This document shows, in pieces, positions 30,787-40,217 of a stretch of DNA of 64,000 nucleotides; position 1 is the stretch's first letter; the number at the start of each line of letters is the position of its first letter. The DNA lies in the NCBI GenBank assembly GCA_944324915.1, contig CALUYD010000001.1:248001-312000 (forward strand). The letters run 5' to 3'. The notes under the pieces are model-generated. The model ran no database searches, had not been told where the DNA came from, and saw nothing but the letters and a program-made list of their open reading frames with translations. The position numbers and the translations under genes are program-made. The stretch comes from Candidatus Gastranaerophilales bacterium. Its GTDB lineage: Bacteria > Cyanobacteriota > Vampirovibrionia > Gastranaerophilales > Gastranaerophilaceae.

Positions 30787-31545
30787 TTATTTTTTAAATT
30801 CTTCAGGTCTATCTTCTCTATCTTCGTTCCATCTTTCAAGACCCATTTGTTTTCTTACTAAACCAATACCAACGTGAACTCTCCATTCATCCATTTTTAA
30901 TTGGGCTGCAAGGATTTTATGGCAACCGATTGGAGGTAGAGGTAATAATGGTTCATAAAGATTTCTTATAGCCATCATTTGATCAGGAGTAATAGCAAGT
31001 TTTCTTTTAGGGAATTGTACTTTTGGAAGCATCATTTTTTGTCTTATTAAGTTAATTCCAAAAAATACTTTTTTAGGCTCTAAATTGATAGCTTGAGCAA
31101 TTACTTCATGAGCATCCGGATTTGGAAGCGGAAGCATTTTTTTATACATTTCTTCGATAGCTGCTAATTGTTCTTTGTTTATTAAAAGCGGTTTTGTTTT
31201 GTTTGGTCTTTGAGGACGTCTGTTGTTTTTGTTAAAACCAGATTTTTGAGGACGTCTGTTATTAAATCCGCCTTGGTTGTTATTTTTTTGGTAATTATTT
31301 CTTGGTCTGTTGTTATTGTATCCTTGATTATTTTGAGGTTTATTATATCTTCTTTGATAACCTTCAGGATTTCCTGTTCCTGCACTGTATCCTCTTGAAT
31401 AATCTTGAGCTACTCCGTTTTCATCAACAGGAGCAATTGATTCGGTTGTTGTTCTTTCGGGGTATAAACAATCAGGACAAATAACCCTTTTTGGGTTTTT
31501 AGTTTCAAATTCTTTCCCGCATTTAATGCATTTGTTCGTATACAT
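30787..31545 (-). CDS. Zinc-ribbon protein with Asn/Arg-rich linker and duplicated helical domain
   Basis: I do not recognise a named family. The 252 residues divide into a four-Cys zinc ribbon (C6, C9, C23, C26), a disordered Asn/Gly/Arg/Gln-rich stretch (about 50-118) like those of RNA-binding proteins, and two tandem copies of a 57-residue helical unit: 'INKEQLAAIEEMYKKMLPLP' (122-141) with 'GINLIRQKMMLP', and 'ITPDQMMAIRNLYEPLLPLP' (185-204) with 'GIGLVRKQMGLE'. The parts together suggest nucleic-acid binding, perhaps RNA. It is a single gene ahead of a divergent zinc-ribbon gene. Confidence 0.8.
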   Translation of the reverse strand: MYTNKCIKCGKEFETKNPKRVICPDCLYPERTTTESIAPVDENGVAQDYSRGYSAGTGNPEGYQRRYNKPQNNQGYNNNRPRNNYQKNNNQGGFNNRRPQKSGFNKNNRRPQRPNKTKPLLINKEQLAAIEEMYKKMLPLPNPDAHEVIAQAINLEPKKVFFGINLIRQKMMLPKVQFPKRKLAITPDQMMAIRNLYEPLLPLPPIGCHKILAAQLKMDEWRVHVGIGLVRKQMGLERWNEDREDRPEEFKK

Positions 31546-31736
31546 TAGAATAATCTTTCTATTACTTTATTATTCCCATCACTTAATGATAATTAGTTTA
31601 ATAGGCAATATTTATTAATACACTCTTCTCACTATTTTTATATACCACTATTTTATAAAAAAATATTAATTTATGCAAATTATTTATAATTTTTAACTAT
31701 AATTGAAATTTTATTAAAAAATGATAAAATTTTTAT

Positions 31737-32219
31737 ATGGCTAAAGATGGATTAATAAATTGTAAAAAATGCGGAACATTATTCTTTAAAAACTCCGGTC
31801 GTGAGGTTTGCGAGGAATGTTTTAAAAAAGAATTAGATGAAATTGATGAAATAAGAGGTTTTGTCGCTTCATCTGACAAAGCTAAAGTATCTTTGGATGA
31901 TATTTCTCAAGCGTTAAACATTGCAAAATCAGAACTTGAGGATTTAATAATTCGAGGAAGATTATTTACAGTATTACCAAGATTATCTGTTAAATGTCGT
32001 TTTTGCGGTGTTGAATTGGAAGATGATGAAAAAACAGGTTTTACTTGTAAAAAATGTTTAATGAAATTTTCTCCAAAAGTAAATGAATTAGAAAAAAAAG
32101 GTATAAATATCCAAAAATACCAAGAGGAAGCAAGAAAAATCAATCGCCGTCTTAGAGGCGGAATGAATACCACTGATGGCGACACCAGATATGGTTTTAT
32201 ACAAAATTATGATTTATGA
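31737..32219 (+). CDS. Zinc-ribbon protein resembling the YvyF flagellar-operon family
   Basis: The 160-residue protein has an N-terminal four-Cys cluster (C9, C12, C25, C28), a central helix-turn-helix-like segment 'SLDDISQALNIAKSELEDLI' (52-71) followed by 'RGRLFTVLPRL', and a second four-Cys ribbon (C87, C90, C104, C107). The first two parts resemble YvyF/TIGR03826 proteins that sit next to flgM in Firmicutes. No flagellar gene is in the window, so the role here is probably different, perhaps transcription or RNA related. It begins near an AT-rich upstream stretch with several TATAAT-like sites. Confidence 0.7.
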   Translation: MAKDGLINCKKCGTLFFKNSGREVCEECFKKELDEIDEIRGFVASSDKAKVSLDDISQALNIAKSELEDLIIRGRLFTVLPRLSVKCRFCGVELEDDEKTGFTCKKCLMKFSPKVNELEKKGINIQKYQEEARKINRRLRGGMNTTDGDTRYGFIQNYDL

Positions 32220-32441
32220 TATAAAACTGTTTCCGTATCTTAAAGACCCTGTTAAATAGGATTCTCGAAGCGCTGAGCGAAGATTTTTATATACTTTTTT
32301 GGCATTGCCTTTTGAACTTTCTTCAATTTTTGCAATCGAATCAGTATATTTATTTGCAATAAAACCTGTATTTAAATTTAAGTTTAAATTAATTAAAATT
32401 GAGCTTGTTCTGCTATCTAGTCCTTGTTTTTGATTTGTCAT
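32214..32441 (-). CDS. Small hypothetical protein, 75 residues
   Basis: The ORF starts ATG ACA AAT behind AAAAGGA with a suitable spacer. The product has an 'ILINLNLNLNTGFIANKY' stretch and a basic helix 'NAKKVYKNLRSALRES'. It has no signal peptide or known domain. It overlaps the convergent YvyF-like gene by six bases. The leader contains ATAACGA (32486-32492 on the opposite strand) complementary to the start-codon region, which could fold over the ribosome site. It may be a real gene; the evidence is the ribosome site and codon pattern only. Confidence 0.55.
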   Translation of the reverse strand: MTNQKQGLDSRTSSILINLNLNLNTGFIANKYTDSIAKIEESSKGNAKKVYKNLRSALRESYLTGSLRYGNSFIS

Positions 32442-32530
32442 AACGATATCCTTTTGTCCTTATATAAATAAAAACAAAAACCAAGTCGTTATATCAAAAG
32501 TATATAATTTTGTTACATAACTTTACAAAA

Positions 32531-35500
32531 TTATTGCTCAACATAGCTGATTAATTTTTCAACTGCACTTTGAATTGAATTAATTTTATCTTCAATTATT
32601 TCAACCCTATTTGAAAGCATTTTAGTCTGAGTCATATTTTCATAGAAAATATCAATAAATTGTGCAGGATTGAAATTATCGTTTTGCGCTTGAACTAAAA
32701 GTTCGACTTTTTTTGTTAGTTCCATAATTTTAGCATCTTGAATTTGAGAATTTTTAATAATGTGTTTTAGTGCATTTTCGATTTTTGCGCTGAATTCTAA
32801 GACATTACTTTTTGATTTTTCACTTTGAAGAAGTCTTGTTTTGATATCTTCAAAGCCGATATTTTTCATATCGTCAAATCTTTCTGCTAAATCATCAATT
32901 TTAACAACAGCATCTTTAAACCAACCGGATAAATGACCAAGTTCTGCTTCAACATCTCGGTTGATTTTAACGCCTTCAAGCCCTACTGTTCTTAATTCTA
33001 TGATTTTTTCAAATATATTTTTAAATTCTTCATTATTTGCAGTGTTTTTCTCGATTGTTAAGCGGATTTTAGCCAAATCAGACTCAACATCTTCTAATGT
33101 ATAAGAATAATTAGAATTGTCTTCGTTTGTTCTTATTCTTTTGACTGCGTTTTCTAATTTTGAAAATTCGCTTGCTAAATTTTCTTTAATTTCTTGAGAA
33201 ATATTACTCTTTAAAAATTCAAAATTAGATAAATATTCTTGAACTTTGTTTGATAAATTATCAATATTATTATTTTGTTTATCAATTTCTGAATTGTCTT
33301 GGGGTTTATCTAAAAGAGCTGAAATTTTTTGAACGTTATCTTTTAATTTTTGTTCAATTTGTTCTTTTGTTTCTTTAAATTCGTCTGATAATTCAATGTT
33401 AAATTCTTCAATAGCTTGAATTTTTTCTGAAATTTTAGAAATTGCACTCAATATAGAAGCAACATTTTTGCTTTCTTCCATATTTGCAATTTTCATAGAT
33501 AAATTTGATGTACTTGATTGAATTTCTTCTAATAATTCTTTAGCGTTGTGGATTTGTTGAAGATTTGTTCTATCGATTTTTGTTTCGATATCTACAACAG
33601 TTTCTCTAAGAGATTTTTTCTCAATAATATTATCTAAATCAGCACCGATATAATTATCTAAAAGTTTATCGATTTTTAGCTCAAACTGTTGAATTGAACC
33701 TTTATTTGATTTATCAATTGCGCTAATACCTTCTAAAATATCGCTTTTGATTTCATTTAAAATATCGCAAGATTGAGCTGATGTAGCGTTAATTGTGTCA
33801 TTGATTTTATCAATTGTATCTTGGCTGAAATTTTCAAGACCAACTTCTAGGGAAGCTAATTTATTTGCGATTTTATCGGCATTATCTTGTTGTTTTATTG
33901 AAAATTCTTGAAAATCAACTCTGTTATTTACAAATTCTTTTTGAATTTTATCATTTACTGATTCAACACTATCGATAAGATGATCTGAAAGTCTTTGTAA
34001 ATCAACTTTTAGAGTATCAATTGTTTCAATATTTATCGTTTTAACATCTTCATGGATTTTATCTGCCGCTGTTTTTAAATTTTCTTGAACAGTTGAGATA
34101 ATATCTAAACAAGATGTTTTAATTTGGCTTAAATTTGCACTATTTTCAGTAACAACGTGAGTTCTGAATATTTCTAATTTATCTGAAATAGTTGGAATTG
34201 CTTCAGAAATTTGAGTTAAAATTTGCATGCTTGAAACAGAGCCCATATCATTAAGGCTTGTTTGCATATTTTGAATAGATGATTGAATTTCTAAAGTAAT
34301 ATCTCGAAGATTATCGGCTAAATCTTTGATATTTCTTCCTAAATCTTGATTTTTTAATTCGTTCATAGCCTTTTCAATCGGCTCTTGAAGAATTTTGATA
34401 TTACCTTCATTAATCGCATTTAAATCTTTTTTAAATGAAGCCAAACCAATTAAAAGTGTTTTAATATCTTCTTTTGATTGGTTTAAATATCTTTCAAATT
34501 CTGCTTGATGTTGATGAGATTTATATAAAATTTCATCATTAATCAAACCATGAACATCTTTTAATTCACTTCCAAGATTTTGAACTGTTTGAGAAAGTGT
34601 TTTGATTTCATCTTTTGTGTTTGTAATGTTGTTTGATAAATTTTGAATATTATTTGAAACAGTAGCAACATTGCCTGTCAAATTATAAACTTCTGTTTTA
34701 ACGCCTGCATCTCCTGCGGTGTTAATGATTTTTTGAATTTCATATTTAACTGTTTCAATTTGATTTTTAAGTTCAGCATTAAGAGCTTGAAGTTGTTGTT
34801 TTGAATCAAGCGAATTAATGTCATCTTTTAGATTGGTGATAGTGGAAGTAAGGGCTCTAACTTCTCTTAGAGCATCGTTAAATATATTTTCTCTATTTTG
34901 GATAGTTCCTATTAAACCTGTTAAATCACGATATTTTGTATCTATGATTGAAATAGCGGAAATAACGGAATTAACATTTCCTGAAATTGTGTTTAATTCT
35001 GATTGAATTAAAGAAAAATCTTCTTTTGATGTTCCTTGTTTAATTTGGTTTAAGAAATCAGCGAAATTTTTATTTAGTGTGTTTGTTATATTATCAAATC
35101 CATTAGAAAAATTGATAAAATTTTCGCTTAATTTTGTGATTTCTTCGCTTTGATTATTGTTTTTTTGAAGTTCGATAGCGTTAAATATTTTTTGCAAAGC
35201 TAAATCTTGAGAATTTAGTTTTGAATACATATTTGCCGTATCATTTAATAATCTTGAAACTTCAGAAGCGATTTTAGGATTTTGCGCTTGTTGAGTTTGC
35301 ATTAGCGCTTTTAGCGAATTTTCAAGTTCTTTTATAAATTGATTTGTTTGACCATATTTAAGGTCTATTGTTTTTCGAAATTCGTTAACAAGAGTGGCAG
35401 CAATTTTTTCGCTTGAAACGGTTGTTAAATTTTCATAGCGTTGTGATAAGCTGGTGAGTGCATTATATATTTCCCCTTGTGACATTGATGATTTGGCATA

Positions 35501-35557
35501 TAAACCTTTGATGGCTTGTGTTAGTTGGTCTAATCTGATTTCAATACTGTCTACCAT
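32531..35557 (-). CDS. Giant cytoplasmic coiled-coil protein, 1008 residues
   Basis: The protein is one continuous coiled coil: leucine, isoleucine, asparagine and lysine heptads run throughout, with no signal peptide, membrane helix, or enzymatic motif. It begins 'MVDSIEIRLDQLTQAIKGLY'. Several stretches recall methyl-accepting chemotaxis helices, but there is no HAMP or receptor tip. Such proteins often serve as filament-like or scaffolding elements. It lies at the downstream end of a leftward group of envelope genes (GHL10, rseP, coiled-coil, AMIN-like), 80 bases from the glycosidase gene. Function unknown. Confidence 0.75.
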   Translation of the reverse strand: MVDSIEIRLDQLTQAIKGLYAKSSMSQGEIYNALTSLSQRYENLTTVSSEKIAATLVNEFRKTIDLKYGQTNQFIKELENSLKALMQTQQAQNPKIASEVSRLLNDTANMYSKLNSQDLALQKIFNAIELQKNNNQSEEITKLSENFINFSNGFDNITNTLNKNFADFLNQIKQGTSKEDFSLIQSELNTISGNVNSVISAISIIDTKYRDLTGLIGTIQNRENIFNDALREVRALTSTITNLKDDINSLDSKQQLQALNAELKNQIETVKYEIQKIINTAGDAGVKTEVYNLTGNVATVSNNIQNLSNNITNTKDEIKTLSQTVQNLGSELKDVHGLINDEILYKSHQHQAEFERYLNQSKEDIKTLLIGLASFKKDLNAINEGNIKILQEPIEKAMNELKNQDLGRNIKDLADNLRDITLEIQSSIQNMQTSLNDMGSVSSMQILTQISEAIPTISDKLEIFRTHVVTENSANLSQIKTSCLDIISTVQENLKTAADKIHEDVKTINIETIDTLKVDLQRLSDHLIDSVESVNDKIQKEFVNNRVDFQEFSIKQQDNADKIANKLASLEVGLENFSQDTIDKINDTINATSAQSCDILNEIKSDILEGISAIDKSNKGSIQQFELKIDKLLDNYIGADLDNIIEKKSLRETVVDIETKIDRTNLQQIHNAKELLEEIQSSTSNLSMKIANMEESKNVASILSAISKISEKIQAIEEFNIELSDEFKETKEQIEQKLKDNVQKISALLDKPQDNSEIDKQNNNIDNLSNKVQEYLSNFEFLKSNISQEIKENLASEFSKLENAVKRIRTNEDNSNYSYTLEDVESDLAKIRLTIEKNTANNEEFKNIFEKIIELRTVGLEGVKINRDVEAELGHLSGWFKDAVVKIDDLAERFDDMKNIGFEDIKTRLLQSEKSKSNVLEFSAKIENALKHIIKNSQIQDAKIMELTKKVELLVQAQNDNFNPAQFIDIFYENMTQTKMLSNRVEIIEDKINSIQSAVEKLISYVEQ

Positions 35558-35637
35558 GATTTTTTATGTTTTTCCTTTACTCCCATGAAAGTTATTTTAG
35601 CAAAAGTCAAGAAATAAGGCTAATTGTAAACTTTATC

Positions 35638-37569
35638 TTAATATGTTTGCTCTTTGAATACACTTGTTTTTAATACATTTCTGTAATTGTCGCTTAAATG
35701 AGCCCAATCAAAGAGAATTACACCATCAAGTTTAAGTTTTCTAACTATGTGAATTTGTCTTAATAAATCCTCCGGATCTGATTCGATAAAGCCTGCAAAT
35801 AATCCGGGGTAAACCTGTGCATTATTAGATGTTTTTTTCTTTATTTCTTCTAACATTGATTTAGCTAAATTATCATCCCCTGTTAATATTAATGGAGTAA
35901 CTGCATCTAAATAGCAATTATCTACCCAGCTAAACCAATCTTGGAATTTTGTTTGTATACTAACTTTGTAATCAGGAAAAATTACCGCTGATAACATTAC
36001 ATCTCTGTATTTTAAAAGATTGTGTACTTGTTGAATATAGCGAGTGATTTTATTTCTTCTATATTCGCACCAAACATCCCACATTTGTGTTTTTGGTTGG
36101 ATTTCCATAGGGTCATAAGCAAATATTTGAAAAAATTCTTCACGAGCATATTTTGTATAACCCCATTGGTTGTTTAAATTTTCTTTTGATATATTAGGAT
36201 ACCTTACATAATCAATATTTACGCCATCAACTGCGTATTTTGTTGTAATTTCAGAGATAAGTCTTAATAAAAACTCTATTACTTCAGGATTTGCAGGGTC
36301 TAAGAAATATCCGTTGTGTTCTTGCGGATGTGGAACATAGCCGTCAAAATCAGCTTTTTGTTTTGTTCTGTTCATCCATTGAGGTTTAACCGCTAATATT
36401 GATTTAGGGTTATTTTGAGGAGGTTTATTTCCTACATAAAAACTTTCAAACCATACGTGAACCTTAATATTTCTTCTGTGGGCTTCCTTAATCCAGACAG
36501 CCAGGGCGTCAAAATTTTCAAAATCAGGATTTTGTTCTTCAAAACCATAATCTCTCATTGTTTGAGATGGGAAGATTGTTCTTCCATGGAAATATGTTTC
36601 TAAGAATATATTGTTAATACCTGTATCTTTAATTTTATCAAGTGTTTTTTGAATTTCTTGGATATTTTTTGAATTTGGTCTTATCCAAGTTCCTTTTAGT
36701 TCTTTTTCTAAATAAGGAAGTGTATATTGAAAAGCCAATGAAGCATATTTAATGGATTCTTTTGCGCAATTTAGTGATATATCGGATGAATCTTTTTTTG
36801 ATTTTCGATACATTTGTTTTGCTTTTTTTAGATAATAATAGATAAATTTATCATCCCTATCATCATAATCTGATTTAGTAGAAATTAAAATATCTTCAAC
36901 ATCTTCTATTTTTGATTTTGCGTAGTAGCGATAGCTATCTATTGTAGTATAAGAGCGAATTGTTTTATTAATTATTTGAACTTTTGTTCCTATTTTTAAG
37001 TTATCGCTTATCCATTTTTTAGCGCTTCCATGACCTGATATTACAAAGCCGTCGTTTGGAATATTGGAATTTGCCCCTGTAAGGGCAACAACAACTCCGT
37101 CTTGAACTATTGCTTCTTTACCAAATTCATTTGTGCCTGTTGTTTTACCGTAGCCTTTTGTATAAATTACAAGCTGATTTGGACCTCTGTATCCGGGGTA
37201 TGTGTTTGTAGGTAAAATTTCATCTTGCGGATAAATCGCATTAATTTTTCTTGATGATTCAGATAATATTCTATCGCTTGAATCTTTTGTAATAATATTG
37301 ATTTTGTATTCTTTTTGTTGTGTTTGGGTTTTTTGGGTTTCTTTTTTTACTTGAGGTTGAGGTTTATTTACTAATGTTATTTCTTGATTTTTTTGAACAT
37401 AGAGAGGTTTTGTTTGCTTTTTTTCTCTATATTCTATTGATTTTTGAGGTTTTAGAAGATTATCATAATCTTTTGCGCTAATAGGAATTGCATCAGCAAA
37501 GGCAAATTGAGCCTTAAATAGCAATAGCGCAACAAAAATAAATTTAATTATATTTAATAAACCCCTCAA
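35638..37569 (-). CDS. Secreted GHL10 (DUF187) family glycoside hydrolase-like protein
   Basis: The 643-residue protein opens with a signal peptide ending 'AQFAFADA'. A Lys/Gln-rich linker and an approximately 130-residue domain precede the GHL10 TIM barrel, recognised by 'LKGTWIRPNSKNIQEIQ', 'KDTGINNIFLETYFHGRT', 'RRNIKVHVWFESFYVG', 'DPANPEVIEFLLRLISEI', 'VDGVNIDYVRYP' and the terminal 'LDGVILFDWAHL'. Members hydrolyse or bind cell-wall or polysaccharide substrates; E. coli DigH is a peptidoglycan glycosyl hydrolase. The Asp in 'NIDYVRYP' is the likely catalytic residue. It is probably periplasmic or surface-located. Confidence 0.85.
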   Translation of the reverse strand: MRGLLNIIKFIFVALLLFKAQFAFADAIPISAKDYDNLLKPQKSIEYREKKQTKPLYVQKNQEITLVNKPQPQVKKETQKTQTQQKEYKINIITKDSSDRILSESSRKINAIYPQDEILPTNTYPGYRGPNQLVIYTKGYGKTTGTNEFGKEAIVQDGVVVALTGANSNIPNDGFVISGHGSAKKWISDNLKIGTKVQIINKTIRSYTTIDSYRYYAKSKIEDVEDILISTKSDYDDRDDKFIYYYLKKAKQMYRKSKKDSSDISLNCAKESIKYASLAFQYTLPYLEKELKGTWIRPNSKNIQEIQKTLDKIKDTGINNIFLETYFHGRTIFPSQTMRDYGFEEQNPDFENFDALAVWIKEAHRRNIKVHVWFESFYVGNKPPQNNPKSILAVKPQWMNRTKQKADFDGYVPHPQEHNGYFLDPANPEVIEFLLRLISEITTKYAVDGVNIDYVRYPNISKENLNNQWGYTKYAREEFFQIFAYDPMEIQPKTQMWDVWCEYRRNKITRYIQQVHNLLKYRDVMLSAVIFPDYKVSIQTKFQDWFSWVDNCYLDAVTPLILTGDDNLAKSMLEEIKKKTSNNAQVYPGLFAGFIESDPEDLLRQIHIVRKLKLDGVILFDWAHLSDNYRNVLKTSVFKEQTY

Positions 37570-37644
37570 GAGCCCCTCTTTTTATTTCTTTATTATTTAA
37601 ATTTTATAATAAAAAAATAGCTCGAGCAAAAAATTTTATATTCC

Positions 37645-39048
37645 TTAAAATTTCTTTGTAACAAGGGCAAAAATATCATTATAACAAATTGCTATCATTA
37701 AAATGATTAAAAGAATAAAGAAAAAGTTTGTTATTTTTTCACCTAATTCTTTGTCAGGTTTTTTACCTGTTATAGTTTCAATTATTAAAAACATCACATG
37801 ACCGCCGTCAAGCGCCGGAATTGGCAAGAAATTCATAATAGCAAGGTTTATTGATATCATTGCAGTTAATAAAATTCCATTTAATAAGCCTTTTGAAGCA
37901 ATAATATCTCCGCCGATTTTAATTACCGCTATAACTCCATGCATATCTGATGCGCTTACTTTTCCTGTGATTAATTGCCATAAACCTTTTAGCATAATAG
38001 CTGTTGTTGAATATAAATAATCAAAAGATTTTGTGATGATTGCTTTTGGAGTTTTTGTTTGTACAAAAATTTCTTCAATTTTTAACATTATTCCAAAAGT
38101 ACCTTCTTTATTGACTTTAATATTATCAATATTGATTTCTTTATTATCTCTTAAAACAGTAACACTTAAAGGTTTATAGGTGTCAGATAAAGCAAAAGCA
38201 ACATCTTCAAGAGTATATGAATTATCAGATACAAAACTTTTTTGAGAATAAATTTTATCTCTTAAATGAATTTGATTTTCGTTTAGCTCAAGTCCTTCTT
38301 TTTTATATCTTTCAAGACCTTCAAGGATATTTTTATTCAATTTAAGCGGTTTTTCAGATATTGTTTTTGGAAGAATGATTTTTTGATTTTTTGTTATTTC
38401 ATCTTTAATTTGAGGATTTAATTTTTTTAATTGTTCTAAATTTTGATTTATTAAATCTTCTTGAGCATAATTATCAAAAACTTTAGAATTTTTTGCAAAA
38501 AGAGATAATTGATATAATGATTTAATTTCAATTCCGTTAACTTTTAGGATTTTATCTCCTTTTTTAATTCCAAGCTCTTGAACATTTGAAGTTTTATTAT
38601 TTGCAAAGCCTTCAACATAAAGATTTTGGCTTGATGTTGGAAGTTTTTGATAAAATGCGGCACAGAATATTACAAGAATTATTGCAAACACAATATTCAT
38701 CAAAACACCGGCTGATACTACAAATAATTTTTGAGGAATTGTTTTATTTTCATATAATTCAGGTGAATCAGAAGGTAATATTTCTGATTTATCTATATCG
38801 TTATTTTCTTTGTTATCTTTTTGAAAATTTTCTTCATCGTCTGCAAAGCTGACATATCCGCCAAATAAAAAGGCATGTATATAAAAAACGGTATGACCCC
38901 ATTTAAATAATTTCCAACTTGGACCGATTGGCATACCTATTCCAAAGCGAGTAACTCTTATTCCGCATAATTTAGCTGCAAAAAAATGTCCTGCTTCGTG
39001 TACTAATATTAATAAACTGATTAATAAAATCATTAAAATTTGGTTCAT
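37645..39048 (-). CDS. rseP: Site-2 intramembrane zinc metalloprotease RseP
   Basis: RseP cleaves membrane-embedded regulators and leftover signal peptides. The 467-residue protein has the zinc motif 'LVHEAGHFFAAKLCGIRV' in the first membrane segment, further membrane spans, a PDZ domain ('NVQELGIKKGDKILKVNGIEI'), and the third zinc ligand in 'NFLPIPALDGGHVMFLIIE'. An insertion of roughly 100 residues rich in Lys/Asn follows the PDZ. AGAGGA is four bases before the ATG. No anti-sigma factor is adjacent, though a sigma factor is at 43.8 kb. Confidence 0.93.
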   Translation of the reverse strand: MNQILMILLISLLILVHEAGHFFAAKLCGIRVTRFGIGMPIGPSWKLFKWGHTVFYIHAFLFGGYVSFADDEENFQKDNKENNDIDKSEILPSDSPELYENKTIPQKLFVVSAGVLMNIVFAIILVIFCAAFYQKLPTSSQNLYVEGFANNKTSNVQELGIKKGDKILKVNGIEIKSLYQLSLFAKNSKVFDNYAQEDLINQNLEQLKKLNPQIKDEITKNQKIILPKTISEKPLKLNKNILEGLERYKKEGLELNENQIHLRDKIYSQKSFVSDNSYTLEDVAFALSDTYKPLSVTVLRDNKEINIDNIKVNKEGTFGIMLKIEEIFVQTKTPKAIITKSFDYLYSTTAIMLKGLWQLITGKVSASDMHGVIAVIKIGGDIIASKGLLNGILLTAMISINLAIMNFLPIPALDGGHVMFLIIETITGKKPDKELGEKITNFFFILLIILMIAICYNDIFALVTKKF

Positions 39049-39057
39049 AAAATCCTC

Positions 39058-40116
39058 TTATTGATTTGGGGGAACTTTTTTATATAATCCGAAAATGCTT
39101 GGTTTATAAGAATTTAAATTTTTATTTGATTCGGTTAATAAAAGACGCAGTTTTTTATTTTGGTCTTCTAAATCTCTTGCTCTTTGTTCTAATTTTTTAT
39201 TTTTTTGTTCAATTTCTTTTATTTTTGCAGAAAAATTCAAATCATCCGCAAAAATTTGATTAACATGTTTGGCTATTTTTTTTGCCATAGAGCGAGCAAT
39301 CATATTTAAAGTTCTTTCTGAAATATCAAGTTTAAATTCGTTGCTTTTTGGAGTTAAATCAACGTTTTTCTTTGATAATTCGGAAACAACATATTCTCTG
39401 AATTTTTCTTGTGCTTCATAAGATTCTGATAATAAGCTCATATCATCAAAATCGGCGCTGTTTTCTTCTTGATTTTCTTCTTGAATTATATTTGCTTGCG
39501 GTTGTTTAGGTGCAAAATCTTGACCTGTTGCAAGCATAGCGCCTTCTAAAATACCCATTTTTTCTTTTTTGGGTTCTTCAAAGTTAAAATTAGGGTCGTT
39601 TATAGGATTAATATCTTTAATAGCTTCTTGTTCTAATAAATTATAATCAATTTTTAATTCATCAATATCATTATTTTGAACTTTGCTTATTAAAGGAGTT
39701 CCATCCGATAAAGTTATATCGTTTAAAAGATTGCTTGTAGCAGGTGTTATTGTAGCTTGTTCATTTATTTGTTGAGTAGTTTGAATTGTGGGCTGTTGAG
39801 GCAATTCATAAGTATTTTGATTTTGAACAAACATAGCTTGATTTTGTTGGTTTTGAGCCTCTTTTTGTTGTGCTTCAATTTCCTTTTGGGCTTCAATTTC
39901 TTTTTGTTTTTCTTCTTCCTCTTTTGCGTTAAATAATTTAGTTAAAACTAAATCAAGAGCGTTTTTATCGTAAAATTCGCTTCCTTGTTCATCTTCAAAT
40001 ATTGCTTCAACTCTCCATTTATTAAAAAAAGTATCGAGAGTATATGCGTCAATAAAAAAGCCTTTTGACGCTAAATTTTGCAAAATTTCATTTTTTGTAT
40101 AAACATTTGATGTCAT
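39058..40116 (-). CDS. Hypothetical protein with N-terminal HTH-like segment and C-terminal coiled coil
   Basis: The 352-residue protein is unrecognised. Its first 65 residues have a short helical fold ('YTKNEILQNLASKGFFIDAY ...') that resembles a degenerate MerR-type or other helix-turn-helix unit; residues 70-130 are Gln/Glu-rich; the end (about 270-335) is a coiled coil ('KIKEIEQKNKKLEQRARDLE'). No signal peptide or membrane span. It sits nine bases upstream of rseP and is followed by it in one leftward unit, so it may work at the envelope or in its regulation. Confidence 0.7.
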   Translation of the reverse strand: MTSNVYTKNEILQNLASKGFFIDAYTLDTFFNKWRVEAIFEDEQGSEFYDKNALDLVLTKLFNAKEEEEKQKEIEAQKEIEAQQKEAQNQQNQAMFVQNQNTYELPQQPTIQTTQQINEQATITPATSNLLNDITLSDGTPLISKVQNNDIDELKIDYNLLEQEAIKDINPINDPNFNFEEPKKEKMGILEGAMLATGQDFAPKQPQANIIQEENQEENSADFDDMSLLSESYEAQEKFREYVVSELSKKNVDLTPKSNEFKLDISERTLNMIARSMAKKIAKHVNQIFADDLNFSAKIKEIEQKNKKLEQRARDLEDQNKKLRLLLTESNKNLNSYKPSIFGLYKKVPPNQ

Positions 40117-40162
40117 AAACTACCCTAAAAATAATTATACGCAAAAAAATAAGCCTTGTCTA

Positions 40163-40197
40163 ACTAAAATAAAAAGAAGCCTCTTTATTAAAGAGGC
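40163..40197 (-). terminator. Intrinsic terminator after the AMIN-like gene
   Basis: On the minus strand GCCTCTTT, a short loop and AAAGAGGC (40179-40197) are followed by TTCTTTTTATTTTAG, downstream of the gene ending at 40218. Confidence 0.85.
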
Positions 40198-40217
40198 AAT
40201 ATTGGTTGAGTATTATA

